64,000 nucleotides of DNA from Hymenopus coronatus (taxonomy: Eukaryota > Arthropoda > Insecta > Mantodea > Hymenopodidae). Location of the stretch: NCBI GenBank assembly GCA_030762935.1, contig CM060883.1, positions 48,290,501 through 48,354,500 of the forward strand. The letters run 5' to 3'. Every line of letters starts with the position of its first letter. Within the stretch, counting starts at the first letter, position 1. Under the pieces are notes generated by a model. The model saw only the letters and a list, made by a program, of their open reading frames with translations. It was not told where the DNA came from and made no database searches. Positions 56,901 to 63,585 of this stretch are shown piece after piece. The translations under genes were made by a program, and so were the position numbers.

Positions 56901-57792
56901 AGGCATGTGAAGCCATAGTGTGTCTGGTCAACTCAATCTGTATTATTTTATAAATTATTACAGTGCTTCACAGTGTTAATTCCAATTGGTTTTTTAACTA
57001 TTTTTTAACTTTTAAGTACAAGATTGTTGATTCAATCACCTATGGCAACAAAACCAGGTGATAGGGATTGCTGAAACTTTAACTGCCATCTAGTAACAGA
57101 CAATAGTTGCTAAATACAAACTTTTTCAATGCCACAAGTGTAATTTCTTGGATTTTCTAAAGACTTATTAATGCCCCTCATGGTATAAAAGCCTCTGCTC
57201 CTGTAAATTGTATGGGAAAGCTATAAAAGATAGGCAAGTATGTGATGTTTTCATCACAATGATTACAGCCATTTTTTAGAAAACCAAAAAACCAAAAAAT
57301 GTGCATGTTAAGAGTGGTTTCAGGTGGGAGGTTATCCTTGAAAATCTTCATGTTCAATACTGGATTGACTCAAATGGTCTTAAATAACCGTCTTTTTTCC
57401 AATTTTTTTTTCTTCTTTTTGATTCAGGGAGGCTCAAAACAAATATTTCTGACAAATACTAATTTAAAATATAAATCAGCAGCAGCGAAAGAGAGGATAT
57501 ATGCAAGGAGGTAGGGCTACATATATACCATTACTACAGTAATCCCTCTGTAATAAATAAAAGCAGAATGTAGCTTACTTTTCATTGTGGGTTCCTCTTC
57601 TGTATCACTGTTTATGACCATTGTGCCGAGGTCTGACTGAAGCTCCAGCATTGTGCCTGCTTCACTGTTTGCAACTAACGTGCCAGCATCTCGAAGCGTA
57701 CCATCATCCACCAAGTCTCGTGAAGGCACCAACGTTGCTGAGTCCTGGGGATACTGCACCATCGTTTTATTGTTCAGTAAGTCATCTTCATC
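38478..57792 (-). CDS. hpo: Hippo/MST serine-threonine kinase, C-terminal part (4 exons, 5' partial)
   Basis: Four minus-strand exons (57792-57579, 51616-51528, 50430-50101, 38636-38478) join in frame to about 263 residues. Seen: an acidic start DEDDLLNNKTM, repeated TM motifs (KTMV, GTMLE, GTMVI, PTMK), then PLFLDHFDKKE, a 110-residue Gln/His-rich exon ending DGDFEF, and a last exon ending KRKRQQNF. Known: Hippo/MST1/2 kinases phosphorylate Warts/LATS; autophosphorylated linker TM motifs bind MOB1 and the SLMAP/STRIPAK module; the C-terminal SARAH coiled coil mediates dimerisation and binding to Salvador and RASSF. The match to vertebrate MST linker and SARAH sequence is collinear. The region between the FDK segment and DGDFEF is much longer than the roughly 30 residues of vertebrates. 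Kinase-domain exons are absent and presumably lie beyond 64000. Introns of 5.96, 1.10 and 11.46 kb are full of transposons. An AATAAA on the minus strand at 38348-38343 is a plausible polyadenylation signal. Inference: functional, since there are no frameshifts and all splice sites are GT-AG. Confidence 0.93.
38637..39325. other. hpo last intron, unassigned part
   Basis: AT-rich, with no element recognised. Confidence 0.4.
39330..40795 (-). pseudogene. Jockey-like LINE, 3' part with RNase H
   Basis: Broken minus-strand coding. In order: a post-RT region GSLVWWNK with KLEKAQRLAYLAITSEI (about 40690-40560); RNase H start FTDGSKTKDGTEASIYG (about 40325-40270); KLYAIRACVEE (about 40090-40050); NIWLHSDIQAVLWALTS and LTLAWAPDHNGLIENENADQ (about 40020-39850); FIGPEPF; then VxGLMTGHGNFxxHLHIMG and a Cys-bearing tail (about 39620-39500). 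Stops, shifts and an AT-rich insertion near 40100-40240 show it is inactive. It lies in the 11.5-kb hpo intron. Confidence 0.82.
40796..41282. other. hpo intron, no feature recognised
   Basis: AT-rich sequence only. Confidence 0.4.
41284..41475 (-). mobile_element. SINE-F
   Basis: Minus-strand tRNA-like head: A box TGGCTCAGTTGGTTAGGC and B box GGTCATGGATTCAAACATGG (41470-41405), followed by TAAAAGCGACAGCCCCATG and a tail ending CCAGCAGCCCTGATAAAATC. One copy in the window. Confidence 0.65.
41490..42055 (+). repeat. R1, diverged
   Basis: TCTGATATGCTACATATGCA, TCATGCTAATCGAGATAAAC, CATGTAAAGGGTCATTC, CACATAGTAGAGAAAGAT. It lacks the GT tract. Confidence 0.7.
42056..42984. other. hpo intron, no feature recognised
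   Basis: Only short frames. Confidence 0.4.
42985..43122 (-). mobile_element. SINE-A 5' half
   Basis: CTTCCAAAGAATGCTAAGGA, TTGAACCTACGACCTTGAG, GTAGCATGGTAACCACTACA and CCATAGAGGGTGAC: reverse tRNA head and start of body. Confidence 0.8.
43125..43897 (+). repeat. R1
   Basis: TCATGTTCATTGAGATAAG, GAAAGGGTAGTTTGGGTTGG, TGCCAAGTTTGGTATTTTAC, TTGGGTGGAATGCAATACAC, and the degraded palindrome TATATACTATGTACAAATAC. Confidence 0.82.
43898..44246. other. hpo intron, no feature recognised
   Basis: AT-rich with nothing recognised. Confidence 0.4.
44247..44404 (+). CDS. candidate coding exon inside an hpo intron, opposite strand
   Basis: 158 bp, clearly richer in G+C than its surroundings. It is bounded by an acceptor-like TTTCTCCTGTATAG and a donor-like AAA/GTAAAC. 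The open frame gives NNRRSSAVHHLYLHTTAAL, then STDLSPKLAHYSPERYRIPQ and MLPQYK, entering two bases into a codon and ending in phase 0. I do not recognise the protein. It could be an exon of a nested gene, a relic of a retrocopy, or chance; no matching neighbour exon was identified. Confidence 0.35.
44446..44515. repeat. perfect 35-bp tandem duplication
   Basis: 44446-44480 and 44481-44515 are identical (starting AGCATTAACTATATTATAGC). Confidence 0.95.
44516..45243. other. hpo intron with ATT/AAT microsatellite
   Basis: (ATT)n at 44866-44890 followed by (AAT)n at 44904-44936 forms a self-complementary AT-rich stretch. No gene. Confidence 0.55.
45246..45465 (+). mobile_element. SINE-A, 5'-truncated
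   Basis: Starts in the body (GTAAAAATCCTTAGCATGGC, TTCCTTCGGAAGGGAAGTAA) and ends AATAACACGCCATTTCTATT; the tRNA head is absent, as in incomplete reverse transcription. Confidence 0.88.
45466..45940. other. hpo intron, no feature recognised
   Basis: An A-rich run is at 45799-45820; nothing else. Confidence 0.4.
45945..46115 (+). mobile_element. SINE-E
   Basis: CAGAGGTCCCAGTTTAAATC and CCAGTTGGGGTGGGGAATG (B box region), then AATAATTCCTTATCCCC, AGTCTGGAGGTATGTACTTG and AATGTGAATGGG; matches reverse 13125-13285. Confidence 0.65.
46452..46696. mobile_element. foldback pair of Penelope-type ends
   Basis: About 98-bp arms (46452-46549 and 46603-46696) are inverted copies around a 50-bp spacer. 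The right arm has CATCGAAACCGGTCTGG and the left arm its complement with GATGCCATGTGGGCATC. GAAAC followed by the self-complementary ACCGGT is the layout of Penelope pseudo-LTR hammerheads, but an intact CTGANGA core is not visible. Confidence 0.7.
46697..47565. other. hpo intron, no feature recognised
   Basis: AT-rich; only short frames. Confidence 0.4.
47570..47760 (+). pseudogene. transposase C-terminal relic (DUF4817/Tc1-like)
   Basis: A frame with LDYFLWGYLK, a stop, then MPANVEELKMRIRKEYTDEY, matching the DFFLWGYLK...LEELKxRI tail of DUF4817-type transposases. No TIRs seen. Confidence 0.7.
47761..48195. other. hpo intron, no feature recognised
   Basis: AT-rich only. Confidence 0.4.
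48196..48255 (-). ncRNA. degenerate Penelope/hammerhead-like motif
   Basis: The minus strand reads ATGAAGATGAGAGCAACAGC then TGTTGAAACCGATCAAG: GAAGA, a CAACAGCTGTTG stem, then GAAAC. The first core bases are altered, so it is probably an inactive single pseudo-LTR end. Confidence 0.4.
48256..49333. other. hpo intron, unassigned
   Basis: 48700-49290 is richer in G+C, with short frames on both strands, but I recognise no domain. Confidence 0.35.
49334..49445 (+). CDS. candidate small exon inside an hpo intron, opposite strand
   Basis: 112 bp between ACTCAATACCCAG and the donor-like CATAAG/GTATGT. The open frame gives NPIHRKGVNEDIPHPEKAAN and KMSMLSPTYSGRRNQHK. Not recognised. Its entry phase does not match the exit phase of the candidate at 44247-44404, so the two do not join directly. 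The minus strand also has a good acceptor here (CTCCTCCCACTGTAG), so the strand is uncertain. Confidence 0.25.
49446..50100. other. hpo intron, no feature recognised
   Basis: AT-rich sequence adjoining the donor of the 50101-50430 exon. Confidence 0.4.
50101..50430 (-). CDS. hpo: hpo exon: Gln/His-rich insert ending DGDFEF
   Basis: 330 bp, phase 0 at both ends, 110 codons. The acceptor is gtttgtacag and the donor is GAGTTT/GTAAGT. The product is low in hydrophobic residues and rich in Gln, Asn, His and Ala (for example QRFQNHLQRQLNQ, GRHHHENQ), so it is probably disordered. It finishes with FVDGDFEF, which leads straight into the SARAH domain, as DGDFDFLK does in vertebrate MST. Base composition is clearly richer in G+C than the flanking introns. 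Confidence 0.9.
50722..51490. mobile_element. TTAA-flanked foldback MITE in an hpo intron
   Basis: Ends GGACAGTGGGA...TCCCACTGTCC with TTAA on both outer sides (50718-50721 and 51491-51494), the target duplication of piggyBac-type elements. The inverted arms run about 325 bp (50722-51044 and 51170-51490) around a 125-bp spacer and match over most of their length. No coding. It fills most of the 1097-bp intron between two hpo exons. Confidence 0.88.
51528..51616 (-). CDS. hpo: hpo exon: PLFLDHFDK segment
   Basis: 89 bp. The acceptor is gatgttgcag and the donor is ATCAAG/GTAATA. The first two bases complete Arg, then 29 codons follow: HDTGPGESGKKYRPLFLDHF and DKKEAENIK. This aligns with the RPSFMDYFDKQDF segment that follows the TMK motif in vertebrate MST kinases. 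The exon ends in phase 0. A TTAA-flanked foldback element begins 34 nt downstream of its donor. Confidence 0.92.
51620..52850. other. hpo intron, no feature recognised
   Basis: AT-rich; short frames only. Confidence 0.4.
52864..53184 (-). mobile_element. SINE-D, 13-bp TSD
   Basis: Reverse copy of 9672-10019: GGCACGGCAGCTCAC, CCATCTCGGTCCATGAC, GGAGCCGCTACTTCTCCATC, reverse B box TACTGGGAATCGAACCCAAG. ATGCATTATGAAT flanks both sides (52851-52863 and 53185-53197). Confidence 0.92.
53230..54200 (-). pseudogene. Tc1-like transposon relic
   Basis: Minus-strand fragments in order: an HTH region VTSVIACELKISKMSMSRTL followed by NDLELHAYK (about 53950-53860); then GGV*TMRTQQSSI-type pieces (about 53640); the catalytic NWNFQQDSAPAYKAWTTQQW (about 53510-53450); and PSVSPDLNPLGYKLLSKLQ followed by HESLKQSLQ (about 53400-53290). 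FQQDSAP and SPDLNPLDY are signatures of Tc1-family transposases. Many stops and shifts; TIRs not identified. Confidence 0.82.
54201..54493. other. hpo intron, no feature recognised
   Basis: Nothing beyond possible outer parts of the Tc1-like relic. Confidence 0.35.
54504..54704 (+). mobile_element. SINE-B, 5'-truncated, 10-bp TSD
   Basis: CTCACCTAGATGGCCAGGG, AATCCCAAGCGACGCATGTG, ending AGCAGGCGTTAAACACTACC and an A-rich tail. ACTCAATGAT flanks both sides (54494-54503 and 54705-54714). Confidence 0.9.
54715..55310. other. hpo intron, no feature recognised
   Basis: AT-rich only. Confidence 0.4.
55312..55448 (-). repeat. R1 fragment
   Basis: AAAAAGGTCTCTGTGTGT, G and GT tracts, GTGAACACAATAACTCAAA, AAATACCAAACTTGATATTT. 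Confidence 0.7.
55672..57184 (-). pseudogene. mariner-like element (MLE2) with both TIRs
   Basis: TIRs: GTTCAATAAGTCCTTAGAAA at 55681 and its counterpart (complement of AAAGACTTATTAATGCC) near 57160; TA dinucleotides at both ends fit a mariner target site. The minus-strand transposase starts at ATG 56737 (MEKYEFRAVIKHFYLNGLT, then LKEIKAKL) and is broken by stops and shifts; the C-terminal part lies near 55870-55750. A 253-bp Penelope-type foldback is inserted just upstream of the start codon. It lies in the first hpo intron of the window. Confidence 0.85.
56761..57013. mobile_element. Penelope-type foldback inserted in MLE2
   Basis: Inverted arms of about 85-95 bp (56764-56855 and 56870-56957) carry ACTGAAGGTGAAAC and related sequence. 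Flanks AAGCACAAGATTG (56748-56760) and AAGTACAAGATTG (57014-57026) look like a 13-bp TSD. The minus strand shows TTGATGA, T, stem ACCTTC/GAAGGT, then GAAAC: a hammerhead-like core with the first C replaced by T. Confidence 0.75.
57235..57500 (+). repeat. R1 fragment
   Basis: GTTTCAGGTGGGAGG, CTTGAAAATCTTCATG, GATTCAGGGAGGCTCAAAAC: strongly diverged R1 middle to 3' portion. Confidence 0.55.
57579..57792 (-). CDS. hpo: hpo exon: acidic linker with TM phospho-motifs
   Basis: 214 bp. The acceptor reads aatttcag before GATGAAGATG and the donor is AATGAAAA/GTAAGC. It enters in phase 0 and leaves one base into an Arg codon completed by the next exon. It encodes 71 residues including DEDDLLNNKTM, GTMLELQ, LGTMVINSD and EEEPTMK. 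GTMVIN and the acidic DEDxL start are hallmarks of MST1/2 linkers. Related GTL and ATL sites interleave with the TM sites. Confidence 0.93.
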
Positions 57793-58094
57793 CTGAAATT
57801 ATGTATCATTTTATTGTTTTGTTAGCACTTTAATGAAACATAATACACTAAGATAATAACGCATCTTCTTGGTAGTACCTTAGTAGCTGCCACAGCATGA
57901 AGGAAAAATACATAACACTTCAATGGCAATTTTTATTTTAGAGTCATACACAGTGGCATAACTTGGGGTTCACCTTTAAGGACCCCATTTAAGTAAAGTA
58001 AAACAAACTCATATAATACGTAAAACATTTTAAAATCAAATTAATACATAAACTGATAATATTAATTTTTCTTGCACATATATCCTAAAGTTGG
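57793..58094. other. hpo intron upstream of the first exon seen
   Basis: AT-rich; no further coding exon recognised from here to 64000. Confidence 0.5.
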
Positions 58095-58095
58095 A

Positions 58096-58250
58096 AAAGT
58101 AGAATCATGCTGAAAAATCTGATGTGTTACATTAACATGACTTTCTCTAACCTCCACAGTTTATAAATGGGTATACATATTCTTATAAAAGCTTATTTTT
58201 CTATTTCATTTTAATCAAGATAAACTTTTGCAGAAATAGCCACATTACAA
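58096..58250 (+). repeat. R1 5'-end fragment
   Basis: AAATCTGATGTGTTACATTA, ACATGACTTTCTCTAAC, then TTTTAATCAAGATAAACTTT and GCAGAAATAG. Confidence 0.7.
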
Positions 58251-58332
58251 TCTTTTTTATGACAAAGAAAATAGCAATAGTCAAACTAGATGCTATATAA
58301 TTATATTGGTAATGCTCCTTACACTGGGTAAG

Positions 58333-59112
58333 TTTTACTTTCTCTACACGTACTATGTACATAGTGTATAGAGAAAGTATTGTAATGCACCCAAAAATGT
58401 GATACCGAGATTTGTGCATGCGTGTGTGCATGCGTCTGTGGACAGTATAGCTCAAAAATGAAAAGACTGTTAAATACCAAACTTGGTACTTAAGTTTGTT
58501 AACTTCCAAGGATGCGACACAAAGATTTTCAAGACAACTACCCTCTATATGGAACTTTTTTCAAAAATTTTGATTTTCTCAAAAATTGCTCTAACAATTT
58601 TGATTAAAATTTTGTACATTGAAAGATACTGACAAATAAAACGTATATCTTGAATTTTCTGGGAATAGCCTCTGAAGATTACTTTATTCTGGATGAATTT
58701 ATGAAATTTTGAATAACTGCTAAACCGTAAGAGATGGACAAAAACTTGCCATACAAAAAATGTAGAGCACATTAAAACACACAGTTTATTTTATATACAT
58801 TTTTTTTTTTTTTGTGGAGTTGATCATTTTTGAGATATTCTTTGTTTTTGGTTTCAGCTTTGAAAAACATACTTTTCTCATACAGGAATTTGTCAACTCC
58901 TGTCCTTACAAACAAAGGAACTTCAGTCACATAGCAACCAGCTTTTGTCTATTACTTTAACCTAAGGTACTCTCTTATTTCACTTCTACTTACAAGGAAG
59001 GAAGTAATAAGACTATTTCTGCTAATTTTTTCTCGATTAGAATGAAGTAAATAGAAGCATATGCTTTGTAACAATAATTTGTTGCAGAGATGTAGAAGGG
59101 AACACATAAGAT
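58333..59112 (-). repeat. R1, near full length
   Basis: Palindrome GTACTATGTACATAGTGTAT at the left, GTGATACCGAGATTTGTGC, CTCAAAAATGAAAAGACTG, CCAAACTTGGTACTTAAG, GCTAAACCGTAAGAGATGG, TTTCTCGATTAGAATGAAG, ending GGAACACATAAG. Confidence 0.9.
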
Positions 59113-59132
59113 TTTTGTATTATTTGAACCAG

Positions 59133-59205
59133 CTGAAAAATTCAATGCCACAGCCGGGATTTGAACATGGTTCTCCTGCTCTTCATGCGGTTGCTCTTGA
59201 TAGTT
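59133..59205 (-). mobile_element. SINE-G, inverted pair member
   Basis: ATTCAATGCCACAGCCGGG and GATTTGAACATGGTTCTCC are the complement of 59380-59445. The two copies face each other across 150 bp. Confidence 0.7.
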
Positions 59206-59356
59206 GGCAATACTATGTGAATTATACCCAGATACTAAGAGCTTACGAATGTAAGATGCCATTAATGTGTTCTCTGAAAGAAGAGACATACTGGTTGGTT
59301 GACCGGGTAAAAACATATGAATTAGTTGGAGAATTGAATGTTGTACCAGTATGTTG

Positions 59357-59447
59357 TCACAGTAGCTCAATAATTAGAGCAACCGCATGGAGAGCAGAAG
59401 AACCATGTTCAAATCCTGGCTTTGGCATTGAATTTTTCAGTCAGACT
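59357..59447 (+). mobile_element. SINE-G
   Basis: A box AGTAGCTCAATAATTAGAGC, B box ATGTTCAAATCCTGGC, then ATTGAATTTTTCAGTCAGAC. Confidence 0.72.
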
Positions 59448-59689
59448 CTCTAAAACTAACATCACTAAAAGTTTTACCTTACTTGATCATGTTCCAAGGA
59501 GAATTTGTCTTCACCACCAGCAATTGTTCAACTAGCTTGATCTGCTGGTTGTTGTTTGATTGGTTCTATTGGTGGCATTTTGTAGTTGAGGAATAAACTT
59601 CCACAGAGAATTTCCGCAGGCAAATCAATATGTCTCTCCTGTTTTTTATGATTAGTATTTTGTTCTATTAATGAAGCTTGGCATGTGGG

Positions 59690-60660
59690 TGTGAAAAGTG
59701 CGAAATTCAAAAACGAAAATTCTGTTACACAGCAATGTTAGAATTTAAATTCAGCATCTTACAAGGATGTATCACAAAGATTTGCAAGAAATTCTCCCCA
59801 CCCCAAACTACTGTTGCTCTCTGTGGTGTAGTGGTTATCATGCTAGCCTCATGTACCCAAGGTTGCAGGTTCAAACCTGGCAGAGAATGATGGATTTTTT
59901 TTGGATATAAAAATCCTTAGCATGGCTTCCTTTGGAAGGGAAGTAAAGCTGTAGGGCCCATGTCATAGATTTATGGCATGTAAAATTACCTCAAGTCTGT
60001 TAAAGAGGCCTCTGAGCAAAATTAAGTGGTCTTTGATGTCCAATATAGGATGGAACCTGAGAACCTCAGCAGTTAAAGAGGGTCCATAAACAAAATTCCA
60101 TTTCCACTTCCCAAACTACCCTTTTATGTGGATTTTTTTTTTTTTAACTCAAAGATGCCTAAACATTTTGATTACAATAACATATGTTTACGATATTTGT
60201 TTCACAAAGAAAATGTATACCTTGAATTTCCTGTAAATTTTTGTGAAGTCCTCTTAATCCTGAATTACTTTTATAAAACTGGTAAACCCTAAGATATATA
60301 CATATCTTACAGCACAAAAATGTAGATCTTGTTAAAGCATACTATTTAGACTTGATAATTTTTGAGGCAGTACTAATTTCTGAGTTAATGTTATCGGTTT
60401 GAGTTTTTAAATACTTAAAAAACTTGTTTAAAGAATTTGTTTTTACTCAGACTCATTAAAAAGCATGAAATGACAAAGCCTCCACCTAGTGACATATATT
60501 TTTAAAATCTAACTCACTTAAGCCTACTGTATTCTTAAATACTACATTGTAAAATGTAATGAAAGTTTATCTGGATTAACAAGAAATGGGTAGAAGAATA
60601 AACTTCTGTAAGAATACTTCATAGAACAATGAGTAGTTAAAAGCCATGTGATGAAACACA
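59690..60660 (-). repeat. R1, split by SINE-A
   Basis: 59690-59811 (AATTCAAAAACGAAAATTCT, ATCACAAAGATTTGCAAG) and 60110-60660 (CTACCCTTTTATGTGG, AAACTGGTAAACCCTAAG, TTTATCTGGATTAACAAG, ending near AACACACAG). Confidence 0.8.
59812..60109 (+). mobile_element. SINE-A, full length, 10-bp TSD
   Basis: Head TGTGGTGTAGTGGTTATCAT with B box GCAGGTTCAAACCTGGCAG, body TAAAAATCCTTAGCATGGCT to AAATTCCATTTCCACTT. CCCAAACTAC at 59802-59811 and 60110-60119 is the target duplication inside R1. Confidence 0.93.
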
Positions 60661-61200
60661 CAGATATTGTTATTCTGGTGTTTATGTCCCTTTAGGTCGT
60701 GCAGTCTGAACAATCAGTTTTGTATACACTTGATTTGATGCGTTGAAGTATAGGATCTTTCAGGTTACTGCATAGTAATTTTTGTAAACAACCTCTGGTG
60801 TACCAACCATGATATTTTGCCAAATATGCAGTCAAGCCTGACACACGAGAAAATGCTAATCATAAAAAACAGGACACACACATTGAACTTTGATTCACTA
60901 ACAGCCAACTCTCTGTCAGATAATGTTCTCAATCACAAGATCCCATCACCAACAACTACAGAAGATCTAGTAAGTCAGATAATTGCCATTGAGGAAACGA
61001 ATCATCTCTGAAACATTTGGTGATGTTTAAGTTACTGATATCAATTCATTATCCTTTAATGATACAAACAAGACTGTTTTCTTATTAAAAATTATTAATT
61101 ATATTATTTATATAAATTAATAAATAGATATGGTTAATGTCAATAAACTGCCATTTTATTCAACAAAGGAAAACATTTCATTTCTTATATATTTATGACC
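60661..61200. other. no feature recognised
   Basis: AT-rich; a short frame at 60817-61011 is not convincing. Confidence 0.4.
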
Positions 61201-61204
61201 CACA

Positions 61205-61510
61205 AATAATCTCCATTTCAGCAAACACAAATTTGGCAATGGTGATGTGTATCATCAAACAATATTTGTATCATAACCACTGAGTAACATTTATTTAAGG
61301 TCTGCAAGGATCTATGGATGTTTTAAATTAAACTTGATTTTCAAATATTCCCAGAGAAAGAAATCTGGGAATCTTGGAGGCCATAAGATATCTCCATTTT
61401 TTGAGATGTTTTAATTCCCAAAGAGCCAATGCATAGCTCCCATGAAAATTCTAGCACTGTGTCCTGTAGCACAATCTTGTTAGAAACAATTTGGCTTTTC
61501 ATTTAAACAA
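61205..61510 (-). pseudogene. transposase catalytic relic (DUF4817/Tc1-like)
   Basis: Minus-strand pieces QDCATGHSARIFMGAMHWLF, NISKNGDILWPPRFPDFFLW and EYLKIKF, matching FQQDxAxxHxA and WPPRSPDLTPxDFFLWGYLK of DUF4817-type transposases. Decayed; TIRs not identified. Confidence 0.78.
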
Positions 61511-61833
61511 CTTAAATATAATTTTCAAAGAGATGCCATTCCATTTAAAATTCTAAGCATTGCAGCAGATTGCCATAGAAGAAATGGAGTCCATTTATAA
61601 ATCATAATTTTCAAGAAAAGAAATGTTTTCCTATGTCATATATTTTTTTTATTTACATAAGTAATATAATTAATGTTTATTAAATTGTAAACATTTTGAT
61701 TTTATAAAACCACCATAGGTAATAAATGATTTTAAATTTTCTGGAAATTAATTTTGATCTGCTACATTAAAAACATTCAAATTCTCCTTAATATTTTACT
61801 GGCAGAAACCAAATTTTATATGCAGTGATATTA

Positions 61834-62067
61834 TTTTTTTTTTTTTTTTTTTTGGTAGTGTTTAACACCTGCTTTAACTACTTATGGCACTGCAGGCAAT
61901 GGCACTGATGACACATGAATGATGATGGAGCAATGGTGGGAGAAACTGGAGAAAACCTACCCCAGCACCGCTTTGTCCACCACAAATCTCACATGTGGTC
62001 GCTTGGGATCGAACCCCGGTCATCTAGGTGAAAGGCAAGTGGTCTAACCACTTAGCTATGGCGCGGC
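61834..62067 (-). mobile_element. SINE-B with poly-A tail and 11-bp TSD
   Basis: A T run at 61834-61853 (the poly-A tail on the minus strand), reverse body TTTAACTACTTATGGCACTG, reverse head GGTCTAACCACTTAGCTATG. CAGTGATATTA flanks both sides (61823-61833 and 62068-62078): classical LINE-type retroposition. Confidence 0.93.
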
Positions 62068-62189
62068 CAGTGATATTAATCAGGCTTCTTTTATGAATAA
62101 TGAACATTGCATACAACAGATGTTACTTAATAATTCATATACTTCAAAACTTCATCAAAGTTAAAATACATATACAGTAAAAGCACATA

Positions 62190-62640
62190 GGGCTGGTTCC
62201 ACCAACAGATGTTAAATTTTAATGTTGAAGTGATTTAACGCTGACGTTAACATAAATTCTAATTCATTAAACAATGTTAGCTGTAACATTGTGTTAAACC
62301 ATGTGTTAAATTAACATCACTTTATTAAGGTGTTTAATAAAGTTAGAATTTGGAAAATGGCTGCCACAAACCAACCTGTTGGAATGTAGCGGCAGTATTT
62401 TGAGTTTTTGAATGTTATTTCTGACCAGGAAAAAGCAGTGCATCATAATGAATTTGAAAACTTGCAAAAGAAGGAATTTTAAAGCAATACAGACCAACAA
62501 AGCAATTGTGAGCAGGGCTATAGAGGTAATACAAGAGAAGTGTATTTCTCATAGGACCAGGCCTCTTTCTCCTTTTGTCTTTACAAAAGCTACCATTGTT
62601 TATCTGGAAGGTTTTTAAAGCAATTCTTCAAGAAGCTCAC
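62190..62640 (+). other. possible Harbinger-like element start
   Basis: GGCTGGTTCCACCAACAGAT with internal inverted GTTAA-rich sequence, then an ATGGCTGCCACAAACCAACC start at 62357 and a frame that soon breaks. The terminal text recalls PIF/Harbinger ends; I could not confirm a second end. Confidence 0.25.
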
Positions 62641-62704
62641 AGCGTTTTTGTTGAGTTTTGCTTGATTCTCAAGCAGTAATAATACACTTCCATCCACTTT
62701 AATT

Positions 62705-62975
62705 GCAATGCATTGTAACAAAAATTCTGGTTTATTCCAACAATTCATTGTTTCTTCCATAAACAGTTTACAATCAGAATTTGCTCACAAATAACTGTCT
62801 TCAATGCTTTCATGATAATTCCACCCTCTAGTTTTCATTTGATGTTTGCTGCAGGGATAACAGCTCACTACAAATTTTCCATCGAAACTCAGTCAATTGC
62901 AGGGTTTCGTTTGCCTTTTTATACCTCTTGGTCACATGGCAGGAAATTTCCAGAAGCAGCTGCATGTGCATACCA
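62705..62975 (-). mobile_element. gypsy LTR remnant
   Basis: CATTGTAACAAAA at the left and CTCTTGGTCACATGGCAGGA with AATTTCCAGAAG at the right match the reverse of the LTR at 31281-31669 in the same order. Diverged. Confidence 0.45.
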
Positions 62976-62997
62976 CAGCAGGTGTCACAAACTCATT

Positions 62998-63145
62998 CAG
63001 GTGTAACAATGCCAGCCTTCGACATCAAAGATCCTTTCGACAGCATCATATCCACTTGCACAGGTGTAACAATCACAGCTACAATATTAAAAGAACTTGC
63101 TACAGACACGTATGTCCACTAATGCAGGTGTAACAATGGATGCCA
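62998..63145. repeat. three spaced CAGGTGTAACAAT motifs, period about 64 bp
   Basis: (C)AGGTGTAACAAT recurs near 62999, 63061 and 63127. The intervening sequence is poorly conserved, so this may be an old tandem array or part of the adjacent LTR relic. Confidence 0.4.
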
Positions 63146-63399
63146 ACAATCAGCTATGACTTATGAAGCAAGCCAGTTCTCACACATTTAGCAATTATGG
63201 CCACAGAGCATAGTCAAGTATTGTCCACCACCGTTCTCAGCTGGTACTATTGGTGTAATGTTTTATGTTAGCACAAAGTTGCTGTAGTTGTTTAATGCAC
63301 CTGGCTAAATGCATGCATTACAATTAATTCCTTTCCCATTTTCTCCCAGGCTACATTCTTATCCTTTTATATCATTTTTAAGTTAGAATAAGTTGAAAA
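63146..63399. other. no feature recognised
   Basis: No signal seen. Confidence 0.4.
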
Positions 63400-63401
63400 A
63401 T

Positions 63402-63485
63402 ATGTCATGGCTGGAATTTATATATGGATCTCCTGCCCTCCATACAAATGCTTGTAACCATTGAGTTACACGACAACATACCAGC
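63402..63485 (-). mobile_element. SINE-G, diverged
   Basis: GGCTGGAATTTATATATGGA, TCTCCTGCCCTCCAT and AACCATTGAGTTACACGAC follow the order of reverse SINE-G. Confidence 0.45.
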
Positions 63486-63585
63486 ATGACATTAAATTTC
63501 CCACCTAGCCCAAGTTTGTCTCCTGCTAGATCCCTAAGTGTCTCACTTCAGAGATAACGATCTTAATGGTGGCTTACAATTAGTA

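Noticed and set aside
62190..62640. An active PIF/Harbinger gene
   Set aside because: The start ATGGCTGCC frame breaks within a few codons and no second terminus was found; left as a low-confidence relic.
16403..63145. CRISPR-like or phage-defence arrays
   Set aside because: The regular repeats are microsatellites, a minisatellite or dispersed transposons; repeat length, spacing and eukaryotic context do not fit CRISPR.
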